Positions 34,374-43,029 are shown, counted from the first letter of the stretch. The stretch: 64,000 nt of DNA from Mesorhizobium sp. INR15 (GCF_015500075.1 NZ_CP045496.1:4350001-4414000), one strand, 5' to 3'. Translations and numbers: made by a program. Notes: generated by a model not told the origin, from the sequence alone.

Positions 34374-35076
34374 TCAGCCCTTGTCCCGGTTCTCGGCCAG
34401 AACCACAAGGCGATGCGCATCCTTGACCGTGACTTTCTGGCGCCCGCTGAGGATTATTCCGTTGTCTTTCCACTTGCTGGAGCAGGCGGCTGACCGTGTG
34501 CAGTGTCGTCCCCGTCATCTCGGCGATGTCTTGCCTTGAGATCGGGAAATCGATTTCGATGCCGCTGTCGGTCTTGCGGCCGGTCTGGTTTGCCAGCCGC
34601 AATAGTGCATGCGCGACCCGCTGCTCCACCTGTTCCGTGGACATCTCGACCACCCGCGTCTGGGTCTCCTGCAGCCTGGTTCCAACCGTCTTGTATGTGG
34701 TTGCCCCAAACACCGGGAACCGGCGCGCCAGTTCCGCCCATAGAGCATTGGCCCAGGCCAGCACCACGCAATCCACCGCCGCGACAGCGCTGGCGGGGTA
34801 GGTCGTCCGGCCTAGCGCTGCGGCGACGCCAAAGATCTCGCCTTCGCTTATGTATCTCGCGATGACCTGCTGTCCGTCAGGCGTGGTGCGGACCACCCGT
34901 ATGTGCCCGGCGATCAGCACGAAGAAGGAATGGGCCTCGGCTTCCTGCTCGAAGATCGTTGAGTCCTTGGCATAGCGTGACGATCGAGCGCCTCTGAGAA
35001 GCTCGCTTTGCTCTTTGGGCGCCATCCCCTGAAAAAGGGGCAGCCGCGATATCAGCGATCGGTCCAGCGCAACCAA
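34374..35076 (-). CDS. nnrR: NnrR-like Crp/FNR regulator with C-terminal frameshift
   Basis: A Crp/FNR-superfamily activator: cyclic-nucleotide-like sensor domain (about 1-120) without N-terminal FNR cysteines, dimer helix and helix-turn-helix DIAEMTGTTLHTVSRLLQQ. His replaces the FNR/FixK Glu before TVSR, fitting a TTGCG rather than TTGAT half-site. After this helix an extra base near 34472 shifts the frame: the normal tail (DNGIILSGRQKVTVKDAHRLVVLAENRDKG, in two parts here) lies in the next frame ending at 34374, while the unshifted frame runs on to 34201. The start, TTG 35076, has GAGG upstream. DNA binding could survive the change, so I list it as a gene. Confidence 0.8.
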
Positions 35077-35135
35077 GCGAATTTCCTCAGAACCCTTCCG
35101 CGTCAATCGTGCGGGAGCCCTTTCTTATCCCGAGT

Positions 35136-35149
35136 TTGCGCCAGCGCAA
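35136..35149. promoter_or_regulatory. NnrR-type box between nnrR and pseudoazurin
   Basis: TTGCGCCAGCGCAA is a perfect TTGCG-N4-CGCAA palindrome. It lies 59 bases before the nnrR start and 75 bases before the pseudoazurin start, so it could give both autoregulation and activation. Confidence 0.78.
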
Positions 35150-35224
35150 ATTGTCCTCTGCCGCATCAGGCTAAATGGGCATGGAACGGCGCAACGCCGC
35201 GAAGACGAAACAAAGGACAAATCG

Positions 35225-35662
35225 ATGAAACTCTCCATCCTCGCTGCCGCAATCTCCCTCCTCGCGCTCGCCGGCGGTGCAAGTGCGGAAGAGCACGTGG
35301 TGCAAATGCTCAACAAGGGCGAAAAGGGCGCCATGGTTTTCCAGCCGGCCTTCGTCAAGGCAGCACCTGGCGACACCGTCAAGTTCGTCCCCACCGACAA
35401 GACCCACGACGCCGAGTCGATTAAGGGTATGCTTCCGGATGGCGCTGAGCCTTTCAAGGGCAAGCCCAGCGAGGAAATCACCGTTACGCTGACGAAGGAG
35501 GGCGTTTACGGCGTCAAATGCGCGCCCCATTACGGCATGGGGATGGTCGCGCTCATCGTTGTCGGCAAGCCGGTCAATCTCGATGCCGCCAAGGCGGTCA
35601 AGCATCCTGGCAAGGCAAAAACGGTGTTCGCCGACCTGTTCACCCAGGTTCCGGCCAACTGA
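35225..35662 (+). CDS. Pseudoazurin, copper electron carrier
   Basis: A 145-residue periplasmic blue-copper protein. Signal peptide (MKLSILAAAISLLALAGGASA) then a cupredoxin domain. Copper ligands are visible: His in TDKTHDAES and Cys, His and Met in KCAPHYGMGM. It normally donates electrons to copper nitrite reductase NirK, encoded nearby. AAAGGAC precedes the ATG. A second pseudoazurin is at 39194; they share fold but differ in charge, so may serve different partners. Confidence 0.93.
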   Translation: MKLSILAAAISLLALAGGASAEEHVVQMLNKGEKGAMVFQPAFVKAAPGDTVKFVPTDKTHDAESIKGMLPDGAEPFKGKPSEEITVTLTKEGVYGVKCAPHYGMGMVALIVVGKPVNLDAAKAVKHPGKAKTVFADLFTQVPAN

Positions 35663-35758
35663 CCACCATACAGTCTGCCTGCCGTAAGGGGGCGGGGCAC
35701 GGGCCAGACGGACCGAGGGCGGCGGTTCATCCGGCCCTTTTCATTTGAGGATGCAGTC

Positions 35759-36931
35759 ATGGCAGTTTCACGCCTGCGGAGCTATTCCGGACCTGCGGTT
35801 CTCTCCTATGGATTCAGGCCCTTCTTCCTCCTCGGGCCGCTGTATGCCGCGCTCTCCATTCTACTCTGGCTGCCGATGTATGCAGGCGAGCTTGTTGTCC
35901 ACAGTGCGTTTGCCCCGGTCGACTGGCATATCCACGAGATGCTGTTCGGCTATCTGCCGGCGATCGTTACCGGGTTCCTGCTCACCGCCATCCCTAACTG
36001 GACGGGCCGGCTGCCCGTGCAGGGACTGCCCTTGCTGGCGCTGGTTGTCCTGTGGCTTGCTGGCCGCGCCTCTGTCTTCTTCTCGGCGGATATCGGCTGG
36101 CAAGCCGCCGCCGTGATTGATGGCGCCTTTCTGCTTGCGGTCGCCGCGGCGGCGGCACACGAAATCGTCGCGGGACGGAACTGGCGTAATCTCAAGGTGC
36201 TGCTGCCGCTTGCAGTCCTGGCTGGCGCCAACGGCGCGTTCCACATCGAGGCGCACCTTCAAGGCACATCCGACAGCCGCAGGCTCGGCATGGCAGCGGC
36301 GATCATGCTCATCTCGCTGATCGGTGGGCGCATCATTCCGAGCTTCACGCGCAACTGGCTCGTCCGCGAAAATCCTGGCAGGCTGCCCGCTCCATTCGAC
36401 CGTTTTGACATTGCATCGCTAGCCATCTCAGCCGTCGCGCTGGGAGCATGGTCGTTCGCCCCCGACAACAGTGTCTCAGGAATGCTTATGGCCGTCGCCG
36501 CAATCTGCCAGACGTGCCGTCTGTCGCGCTGGGCTGGCGAGCGCACATTGCGGGATCCGCTCGTGCTTGTACTCCATCTTGCATATGCCTTTGTGCCGGT
36601 TGGTCTCGCCCTCGTCTCGGCATCGATCTTCTTCCCTGATGCCGTACCAGCAGCGGCGGGACTTCACGCGCTCGGAACGGGTGCGGTCGGCGCGATGACG
36701 CTTGCCGTGATGACCCGCGCAACGCTCGGGCACACCGGGCGGGCGCTCAAGGCTGGAACAGGCGCCTTGTTTATCTTCGTAGCCGTCCTTCTCGCGGGAT
36801 CATCGAGAATCCTGGCCGCCTTCGTCCCCGTTGGCGTGATGATCGACATTGCCGGCGCCGCCTGGGTGGCGGCATTTGCAGGCTTCGTCCTAGTCTACGG
36901 CAACGCATTGATGACACCAAAGGCGCGGTGA
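35759..36931 (+). CDS. nnrS: NnrS family haem/copper membrane protein
   Basis: A 390-residue, twelve-helix protein of the NnrS family, linked to NO tolerance and usually controlled by NnrR. Signature parts are LSYGFRPFFLLG, DWHIHEMLFGYLPAIVTGFLLTAIPNWTG and a C-terminal GAVGAMTLAVMTRATLGHTGR. Histidines in these motifs bind haem in known members. GAGG lies eight bases before the ATG. No frame defects. Confidence 0.93.
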   Translation: MAVSRLRSYSGPAVLSYGFRPFFLLGPLYAALSILLWLPMYAGELVVHSAFAPVDWHIHEMLFGYLPAIVTGFLLTAIPNWTGRLPVQGLPLLALVVLWLAGRASVFFSADIGWQAAAVIDGAFLLAVAAAAAHEIVAGRNWRNLKVLLPLAVLAGANGAFHIEAHLQGTSDSRRLGMAAAIMLISLIGGRIIPSFTRNWLVRENPGRLPAPFDRFDIASLAISAVALGAWSFAPDNSVSGMLMAVAAICQTCRLSRWAGERTLRDPLVLVLHLAYAFVPVGLALVSASIFFPDAVPAAAGLHALGTGAVGAMTLAVMTRATLGHTGRALKAGTGALFIFVAVLLAGSSRILAAFVPVGVMIDIAGAAWVAAFAGFVLVYGNALMTPKAR

Positions 36932-36989
36932 GCCGGCGGGGAGAGCCGGCGACCGTCGAAACGCGAATGGAGCAGCCACTCCATATTCA

Positions 36990-37565
36990 TCAGACAATGC
37001 CGAGGTAGCGGAGGATACGGTTCACCCATCCTCGCTGGTCCCGGACCAGCCTGAATCCCAGATTGTCGGGATGCGTGCCAACGGCACAGCCGCCGCTCTT
37101 TCCATCGCTGACGAAGTTCGACATATAGGCTCTGTGAAGTCCTTCTTTGGACGCCGCAATTGTCGACCGACTCGCAACACCGCTTCCATCGGCAGCCAAC
37201 GTGGTGCGGACATAGCAGGTCGAGGTCCACTCCCAGACGTTACCAGAAAAGTCGGCGAGGCCCAGGGAATTCAAACCAAAAGAGCCACGGCTCCTGGGCA
37301 ACGGGTCCGGTTTGCGACTGAGGTCCACCTCGGCCTGTAGCTGGTGAGCCAACGGCTGGCACAGCTATTTCCATCAGCATCGCGCGTGTCCCCTCTGCCG
37401 TTGGCTGACAGCGGCCAGCCTCGACACAGGTCTTATAGACGGTCGCGCTACTTGATAGGTCATGATCTCGGCAGGCGATCAGTTGCCGTTACGGGAGTGC
37501 CTTCCGGGCGTTCGTCTTTCAGGAACTCGCCGGTCTTCGGATGATCGAACCGGGAAGAAGGAAAA
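36990..37565 (-). pseudogene. nirV: nirV remnant downstream of nirK
   Basis: NirV is a formylglycine-generating-enzyme-fold protein encoded next to nirK. On the minus strand, pieces in different frames match the intact copy at 39873: FDHPKTGEFLKD near 37560, EIMTYQVAR near 37470, KTCVEAGRC near 37430, then FGLNSLGLADFSGNVWEWTSTCYV and YMSNFVSDGKSGGCAVG to 36990. Part of the middle is deleted, and a double shift replaces the SVDNCGV segment. At least four lesions make it non-functional. Confidence 0.82.
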
Positions 37566-37725
37566 GCGCACAAGCAACCTTGAGGCAGCGCGGGTTCTCA
37601 ATGAAGTCACGCGCCCAAAATGCGTTGCCGGATTGATGCCAAGACATTTAATCATCGCGACAAACCTGTCGGGCCAAACGCATTCGGCAGCGGACTAAAT
37701 AAACTCTACCTCCCAAGCATTGGCT

Positions 37726-38874
37726 TCAGGCGGGTATCGGCCCAGGGGCGCTGACCTGCTTCATCAGGTCGTCGTTCCAGTCGCCTTCCACCGTGAAATG
37801 CGCTGTGGCGCCGAGAATCACCGCTTCGATCAGATTGTGGTTGACGTATGCATAGATACCCGGCTGACGGAACTTGTAGAGCGCCGCGGCCGCTGAACCG
37901 CCGCGCACGAACCAGGTTTCGAGGTTCTTTGCCGGTGGATTATCGAACTTGCCCTGCTCCCAAACATGATCTCCATGCCCTCCGATGAGGTGCGGGCGGC
38001 TGTCCCGGTTGGCTTGTGAATGGACAATAAGGACGGTTTCTCCAACCTTTGCCGCCATGGCCTTGTCGCCGGTGAGCGCCCCAGCCGCGCCATTGAAAAC
38101 CACATGGGAGGGAACGAGCTTGGTCATCACCTCCATGATTTCCTCATAACCGTCGCCGGGGGACGCATAGGATTTGAACACGCCTTTGCTGTCGCGAGGC
38201 AGGTAGAAATCCTGCTCGCCTATATAATAGATGCGGTCGTACCGCAGGGAATTGCCGGCTTCATCCTTGAGGCCTTCGCGCGGCAGTACCATTATGGCGC
38301 CGTTCATTCCGGAGACGACGTGCCAGGGGATCATCGGGCCGCCTGGCGCGCAATGATAGACGAATACACCGGCACGCGTCGCCTTGAAGCGCAGAACTGT
38401 CTGCTCGCCCGGATTGATGAGGGTCAAAGCGCCGCCCCCGAGACCTCCGGTGGCGGCATGGAAGTCGATATTATGCTGCATCGCGTTGGTGTCCGGATTG
38501 ACCAGCGTCAGTTCGACATAGTCGCCCTCGTGCACCACCATCAACGGGCCCGGCACGGTGCCATTAAAGGTCATGGCTGGATAAGTGGTGCCGTCCTGGT
38601 CGATGACCAGCGGCTTTTCCTCTATGACCAGGCGGAACTCCTTTATCCCGGGTGTCGCCTTGGTCGCCTGCTCATGAGGGTGCACGAAGGGAGGGTCCAC
38701 CAGCGCCACCTTTTCGCGCTGCATGCTGGCAAGGTCGGGTGCGGGGCCGTCGACCTGAGCTTCCGCCGCCTTGGCCGCCATCCCGTCAGAACTCGACGCC
38801 AGCACTGTTGCCCCCGTCAGCATGGCCGTTCCCATCATGAATTGCCGGCGGCTGGCATGCATAAACTCAGTCAT
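37726..38874 (-). CDS. nirK: Copper-containing nitrite reductase NirK
   Basis: A 382-residue periplasmic enzyme reducing nitrite to NO. A Tat-type signal (SRRQFMMGTAMLTGATVLA) is followed by two cupredoxin domains. Type 1 and type 2 copper ligands are present: HNIDFH, VYHCAPGGPMIPWHVVSGM and the C-terminal NHNLIEA. Active-site Asp lies in the NPDTN/HNIDFH neighbourhood. Start 38874 has GGAG seven bases before. A TTGA-N6-TCAA box is 75 bases upstream. Downstream on the same strand is a ruined nirV. Confidence 0.94.
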   Translation of the reverse strand: MTEFMHASRRQFMMGTAMLTGATVLASSSDGMAAKAAEAQVDGPAPDLASMQREKVALVDPPFVHPHEQATKATPGIKEFRLVIEEKPLVIDQDGTTYPAMTFNGTVPGPLMVVHEGDYVELTLVNPDTNAMQHNIDFHAATGGLGGGALTLINPGEQTVLRFKATRAGVFVYHCAPGGPMIPWHVVSGMNGAIMVLPREGLKDEAGNSLRYDRIYYIGEQDFYLPRDSKGVFKSYASPGDGYEEIMEVMTKLVPSHVVFNGAAGALTGDKAMAAKVGETVLIVHSQANRDSRPHLIGGHGDHVWEQGKFDNPPAKNLETWFVRGGSAAAALYKFRQPGIYAYVNHNLIEAVILGATAHFTVEGDWNDDLMKQVSAPGPIPA

Positions 38875-38948
38875 CGTCGATCTCCGTTGCCCTTGGCCGC
38901 GATTGGCCGTCGAATTCCGATGCATAAAGGCTCAAGGTGATGTGGTCT

Positions 38949-38962
38949 TTGATCTACCTCAA
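38949..38962. promoter_or_regulatory. FNR/FixK-type box upstream of nirK
   Basis: TTGATCTACCTCAA (plus strand) fits TTGA-N6-TCAA. It lies 75 bases upstream of nirK on the minus strand and 79 bases upstream of a 30-codon frame on the plus strand. Confidence 0.75.
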
Positions 38963-39040
38963 AGACGACGTGCAACCGCCTTGCTAGGAAGCCACCATCA
39001 GGCCTTGAGCATTGGCCTTCTCGAAGGGAGATCCTCGACG

Positions 39041-39133
39041 ATGAAGACGATCATCACTGCCGGGGCGGCCGTGTCGCTCCGTGGACGCGCTCCGGCACCG
39101 GAGGCCTTCTTCGTACTCACCAAGACCGCCTGA
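39041..39133 (+). other. 30-codon reading frame, possible relic
   Basis: ATG at 39041 is preceded by GGGAG, and the frame encodes a product beginning MKTIITAGAAVSL, like the start of a signal peptide, then an unrelated tail to a stop at 39133. It could be a decayed exported redox protein. No family seen. Confidence 0.25.
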
Positions 39134-39193
39134 CGCGTGCTTCACAACGCCGGGCGCCGCGCGTGCTCCGGCGAACTCACAATGGAGGAAATA

Positions 39194-39649
39194 TTGAACA
39201 AGTTCGCACAATTCGCCTTTCTCGCCAGCGGACTCATGCTCGCGGCTCCCGCGTCCGCCGCAGACTACGAGGTGCAGATGGTAAACCAGGGGCCAGGCGG
39301 CCAACTCATGCATTTCGAGCCAGCATTCGTCAGCGTCATGCCAGGCGACACCGTCACCTTCCTGCCGACCGACAAGGGCCATAACTCGGAATCAATCCTG
39401 GATATGACACCGGACGGCGGTTCCAGTTGGAAGGGAAGGACGAACGAGAAGATTACCGTGACCTTTACCGTACCGGGGTTATACGGGTTCAAGTGCCAAC
39501 CGCATTTCGCCATGGGGATGGTGGGCCTCATTGAGGTTGGTCACGACACCGAAAACCTCAATGCTCTTGTCGGGGTTCGGCTTCCGCCGCGCGCACAAGC
39601 GCGCATGTTCGAGTTGTTCGCCAAGACTATTCGCGGTGAAACAAAATAG
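39194..39649 (+). CDS. Second pseudoazurin
   Basis: About 151 residues. Signal peptide NKFAQFAFLASGLMLAAPASA, then a cupredoxin domain with copper ligands in DKGHNSES and KCQPHFAMGM. I start it at TTG 39194 because GGAGG lies five bases before it; ATG 39182 would put that ribosome site inside the gene. The tail (GVRLPPRAQARMFELFAKTIRGE) differs from the first copy. It precedes a nirK remnant and nirV on the same strand. Probable electron donor in denitrification. Confidence 0.85.
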   Translation: MNKFAQFAFLASGLMLAAPASAADYEVQMVNQGPGGQLMHFEPAFVSVMPGDTVTFLPTDKGHNSESILDMTPDGGSSWKGRTNEKITVTFTVPGLYGFKCQPHFAMGMVGLIEVGHDTENLNALVGVRLPPRAQARMFELFAKTIRGETK

Positions 39650-39729
39650 CGGCAGATCGTCCGTTAGCTCGATTTTCCGGTAATTCACGTCCCTTTCGCC
39701 GGTAGCAGAATAGCTAGGTGGCGATGCGC

Positions 39730-39790
39730 AAATGCTGCATTTCACCATGGGATGACGACCTGACAAAACAGGCCGAAGCTCAAGGGCTAT
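39730..39790 (+). pseudogene. nirK: nirK C-terminal scrap
   Basis: LHFTM followed in the next frame by WDDDLTKQAEAQG resembles the end of the intact NirK (HFTVEGDW, WNDDLMKQVSAPG), 8 of 13 residues identical in the second part. It lies on the plus strand immediately before the intact nirV, as the end of nirK would. Short, so moderate confidence. Confidence 0.55.
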
Positions 39791-39872
39791 TACGTCTTCG
39801 TTACGAGGATCCGATCCTGAACGCGTTTTGTGGAATCTCCGCGAGGGCGGGTTCACGCACTGGACAGATGCC

Positions 39873-40745
39873 ATGGCTTTCAATCCCATCGTCGCCCTTG
39901 GAGGCATCGCGGTCGCTGCGCTGATCGTCATGGGTGCGATCACAACGATTGACTGGTTCTCCGCGACCGAACGCCAACCGTTGGCGATCGTCGAACTGGT
40001 AACGCTTGCGCCCGGATCGTTTCGCCATCCGCAGCCAGGCGAATTCATGAGCCAGAGCCACCCCATTGCGGCGCCGTTGATCCTGGCAACGGTCGGTGTT
40101 CCCTTGGAAATCATGAAATACCAGGTGAGCAGATCGGAATACGGACGTTGCGTGACGGCCGGCGCCTGCAAACCTGCCGACAGCGCGGGCGACGGGAATT
40201 TTCCCGTTACCGGCGTAAGCCACATCGATGCCGAAGCCTATGCGGCCTGGTTCTCGGTCCAGATGGGCGCGAGATGGCGGCTGCCGACAGACGCGGAATG
40301 GGCCTATGCAGCCGGCGAACGTTTTCGAAGCGACATCGAGGGCGGCGCCACCGATCCGAATAATCCGGCGCTGCGCTGGCTCGCCCAATATCGTATCGAG
40401 GCTGCCCTCGGGCGGGTTTCCGATCCCGAGCCTAGATTTCGAGGAGCTTTTGGGATCAACTCAAAGGGCTTGGCGGACGTTGCCAGCAATGTCTGGGAAT
40501 GGACATCGACCTGCTATGTCCACGCGACGGTAGCCGCCGACGGCATCAGCATTGCCAGTTCGATCGACAATTGCGGCGTGCACGTCGTCGAAGGCTTCCA
40601 CCGCACCTACATGTCGAACTTCATCCGCGATGGGAAGAGTGGCGGCTGCTCGGTTGGCACTCCGCCCGACAATCTTGGTTTCCGTCTTGTCCACGAACAC
40701 CTCAATATCCTGCGCGTCACTCTACTGAGGCTTGGGGTTTCTTGA
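39873..40745 (+). CDS. nirV: NirV, formylglycine-generating-enzyme family protein
   Basis: About 290 residues. One N-terminal membrane anchor (NPIVALGGIAVAALIVMGAI), then the FGE-sulfatase domain: PLEIMKYQVSRSEYGRCV, FPVTGVSHIDAEAYAAWFS, WRLPTDAEWAYAAGERF, NVWEWTSTCYV and SGGCSVGTPPDNLGFRLV. It accompanies nirK widely; its biochemical role is unclear. ATG 39873 was chosen to include the anchor; TTG 39828 gives a longer N-terminus. No clear ribosome site. Its proper nirK neighbour has been lost except for a scrap. Confidence 0.88.
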   Translation: MAFNPIVALGGIAVAALIVMGAITTIDWFSATERQPLAIVELVTLAPGSFRHPQPGEFMSQSHPIAAPLILATVGVPLEIMKYQVSRSEYGRCVTAGACKPADSAGDGNFPVTGVSHIDAEAYAAWFSVQMGARWRLPTDAEWAYAAGERFRSDIEGGATDPNNPALRWLAQYRIEAALGRVSDPEPRFRGAFGINSKGLADVASNVWEWTSTCYVHATVAADGISIASSIDNCGVHVVEGFHRTYMSNFIRDGKSGGCSVGTPPDNLGFRLVHEHLNILRVTLLRLGVS

Positions 40746-40806
40746 CTTTGGACGCCGCTCGCTACGGTGGGAGGCACGAAGAAACATACTCGCCGAAAGA
40801 CCCGAC

Positions 40807-41232
40807 ATGAGCGCGTTCTCTTCCGACCCGGCGCGACCAACGGCCGAACTGTCTCGCGCCGATCCCGCGGTCGACCGGAAGAGCATTGGCGCGGCGGTCG
40901 GCGAATTCTACTTCAGACTGCGCAACAATGAGCGGCTCGGGCCGATCTTCGCGCGGGGTCACCAGCGACTGGGAGCCGCATCTTGAGAATATGGCCGACT
41001 TCTGATGCTCCGTCATTCTCAAGACCGGCGACTATCACTGACGCCCGGTGCCGCTGAAACTTGGAATGTGACCGTGGCCGATTTCGACATCTGGGTCGGC
41101 CTGTTTGCCGAGACAGCCGCCAACGACTTTGCCCCGGAAACGGCTGCGGTGTTTCCTGATCGAGCTGAACGCATCGCGAAAAGCCTTTAGCTGCCAATGT
41201 TCTTTCGCCTTCCGGTTCACCGGGGCAACTGA
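40807..41232 (+). pseudogene. Group III truncated haemoglobin, broken
   Basis: The start from ATG 40807 (PAVDRKSIGAAVGEFYFRLRNN, in part) is like a group III truncated haemoglobin. At about 40955 the frame breaks; then SDWEPHLENMADF with an in-frame stop, VILKTGDYH with another stop, PVPLKLGNV-like text, VADFDIWVGLFAETAANDF, and a TAG replacing Gln in the AKSL/LPMFF segment. At least three stops or shifts remove function. The family detoxifies NO or binds O2. Confidence 0.8.
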
Positions 41233-41285
41233 GCTTGACCTTGTCAGGCGCGCCCCGCTAGAAACGCGTGCAATCAGCTTGGAGT

Positions 41286-41299
41286 TTGCGCCAGATCAA
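41286..41299. promoter_or_regulatory. Hybrid FNR/NnrR-type box before fixN
   Basis: TTGCGCCAGATCAA has an NnrR-like left half and a FixK-like right half. It ends 72 bases before fixN. It differs from the box at 35136 at just two adjacent bases. Confidence 0.65.
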
Positions 41300-41371
41300 A
41301 TCCAGCGCCGCGCAGCCATGCGAAAACCTAAAGACGATTTCGCCCCGACGGGCATCTAACGGTGGACGCAT

Positions 41372-43024
41372 ATGCTCGCTCAACTCACATCCGGCGAACG
41401 GCAACTTTCTCTTGTCGTGCTCATCCTCATGGCCGTCGTGGGGCTGGCTATGGCGGCTGCTGGTCGTGGCGACCCGATCGCGGTGCATGGCTTCATCATA
41501 TTCGCCGCAAGCATTGCGATGATCTTCTTTGTGCTTTCGGCACTTTACGCCCCGGAACCCTCCGCTGAACGTCTGGATCACTACTATGACGACCCGAGCA
41601 AGGTGGGCGTCATCCTCACCATGATCTGGGCCATGGTCGGGATGTTCTTCGGTCTTTGGGTGGCGAGCCTGCTGGCATGGCCGGATCTGACCTTCGATGC
41701 GGCCTGGGCAAGTTTCGGGCGCTTGCGGCCGGTTCATACAAGCGGGGTGATCTTCGGCTTCGGCGGCAATGCGCTGATCGCCACGTCTTTCCACGTGCTG
41801 CAGCGGACCTCGCGCGCCCGGCTGCCCGACCAGTTCAGCCCGTGGTTCGTGCTGATTGGCTACAATCTGTTCTGCGTCATCGCCGCCACCGGCTACTTCA
41901 TGGGCGTCACGCAGTCGAAGGAATATGCGGAACCGGAATGGTACGCCGATATCTGGCTTGTCATCGTCTGGGTGGTGTATTTCGCCATCTACATCCGCAC
42001 ACTGGCTCGCCGTAAGGAGCCGCATATCTATGTCGCCAACTGGTATTACATGGCCTTCATACTGGTCGTGGCGGTGCTCCATATCGTCAACAATCTTGCC
42101 GTGCCCGTGTCGTTCGGCCACGCCAAGAGCTATTCGGCCTTCTCCGGCGTCCAGGATGCGATGACCCAGTGGTGGTACGGTCACAACGCCGTGGCGTTCT
42201 TCCTCACCTCCGGCTTCCTCGGAATGATGTATTACTACCTGCCGAAGCGGGCCGGCCGGCCGATCTATTCCTACCGGCTGTCGATCATCAGCTTTTGGGG
42301 CATTACGTTCATGTACATGTGGGCCGGGTCACACCACCTGCATTACACGGCGTTGCCCCAATGGGTCCAAACGCTGGGGATGACGTTCTCGTTGGCTCTC
42401 CTGGTGCCATCGTGGGCCTCGGCGGGAAATGCGCTCGCGACCCTGAACGGTGCCTGGCACAAGGTGCGTGACGACGCCACGCTGCGTTTCATGATGGCGG
42501 CGGCGGTCTTCTACGGTCTGACCACCTTTGAGGGATCGTTCATGGCGATCCGTCCGGTCAATGCGCTGTCCCACTATACCGACTGGACCATTGGCCACGT
42601 CCATGCCGGTGCCTTGGGTTGGGTGGCGCTGATCACCTTCGGCTCGCTCTACGTGCTGGTTCCAGCCCTGTGGAAGCGCGAGCGGATGTACTCGGCCAGC
42701 CTGATCGAGGTGCACTTCTGGTTAGCGATCTCGGGAACGGTCATCTACGTCTTCGCCATGTGGAATTCCGGCATCCTGCAAGGCTTGATGTGGCGGACCT
42801 ACAACGAAAGCGGAACGCTTAGCTATTCCTTCATCGAATCCATGGTCGCGATGCATCCCTATTACATCGCGCGCGCCTTTGGCGGGCTGCTGTTTCTGCT
42901 CGGTGCCATCACCGGCTCCTACAACATGCTGATGACGATCCGTGGCCATTCGCAAGCCGCGCTGCAACCGGGCGATGACACGCCGCAGCGCCGTCTGACG
43001 CCTGTCGCACAGCCGGCGGAGTGA
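41372..43024 (+). CDS. fixN: cbb3 oxidase subunit I
   Basis: A 550-residue CcoN/FixN with about twelve helices. Haem and copper ligand histidines occur in RPVHTSGVIFGFGGNALIATSFH, WWYGHNAVAFFLT, SHHLHYTALPQW and DWTIGHVHAGALGW. The cross-linked tyrosine region is near WWYGHN. It reduces oxygen to water at very low concentration while pumping protons. It starts an operon with fixOQP downstream, under a hybrid regulatory site. Length is full. Confidence 0.95.
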   Translation: MLAQLTSGERQLSLVVLILMAVVGLAMAAAGRGDPIAVHGFIIFAASIAMIFFVLSALYAPEPSAERLDHYYDDPSKVGVILTMIWAMVGMFFGLWVASLLAWPDLTFDAAWASFGRLRPVHTSGVIFGFGGNALIATSFHVLQRTSRARLPDQFSPWFVLIGYNLFCVIAATGYFMGVTQSKEYAEPEWYADIWLVIVWVVYFAIYIRTLARRKEPHIYVANWYYMAFILVVAVLHIVNNLAVPVSFGHAKSYSAFSGVQDAMTQWWYGHNAVAFFLTSGFLGMMYYYLPKRAGRPIYSYRLSIISFWGITFMYMWAGSHHLHYTALPQWVQTLGMTFSLALLVPSWASAGNALATLNGAWHKVRDDATLRFMMAAAVFYGLTTFEGSFMAIRPVNALSHYTDWTIGHVHAGALGWVALITFGSLYVLVPALWKRERMYSASLIEVHFWLAISGTVIYVFAMWNSGILQGLMWRTYNESGTLSYSFIESMVAMHPYYIARAFGGLLFLLGAITGSYNMLMTIRGHSQAALQPGDDTPQRRLTPVAQPAE

Positions 43025-43029
43025 GGATC

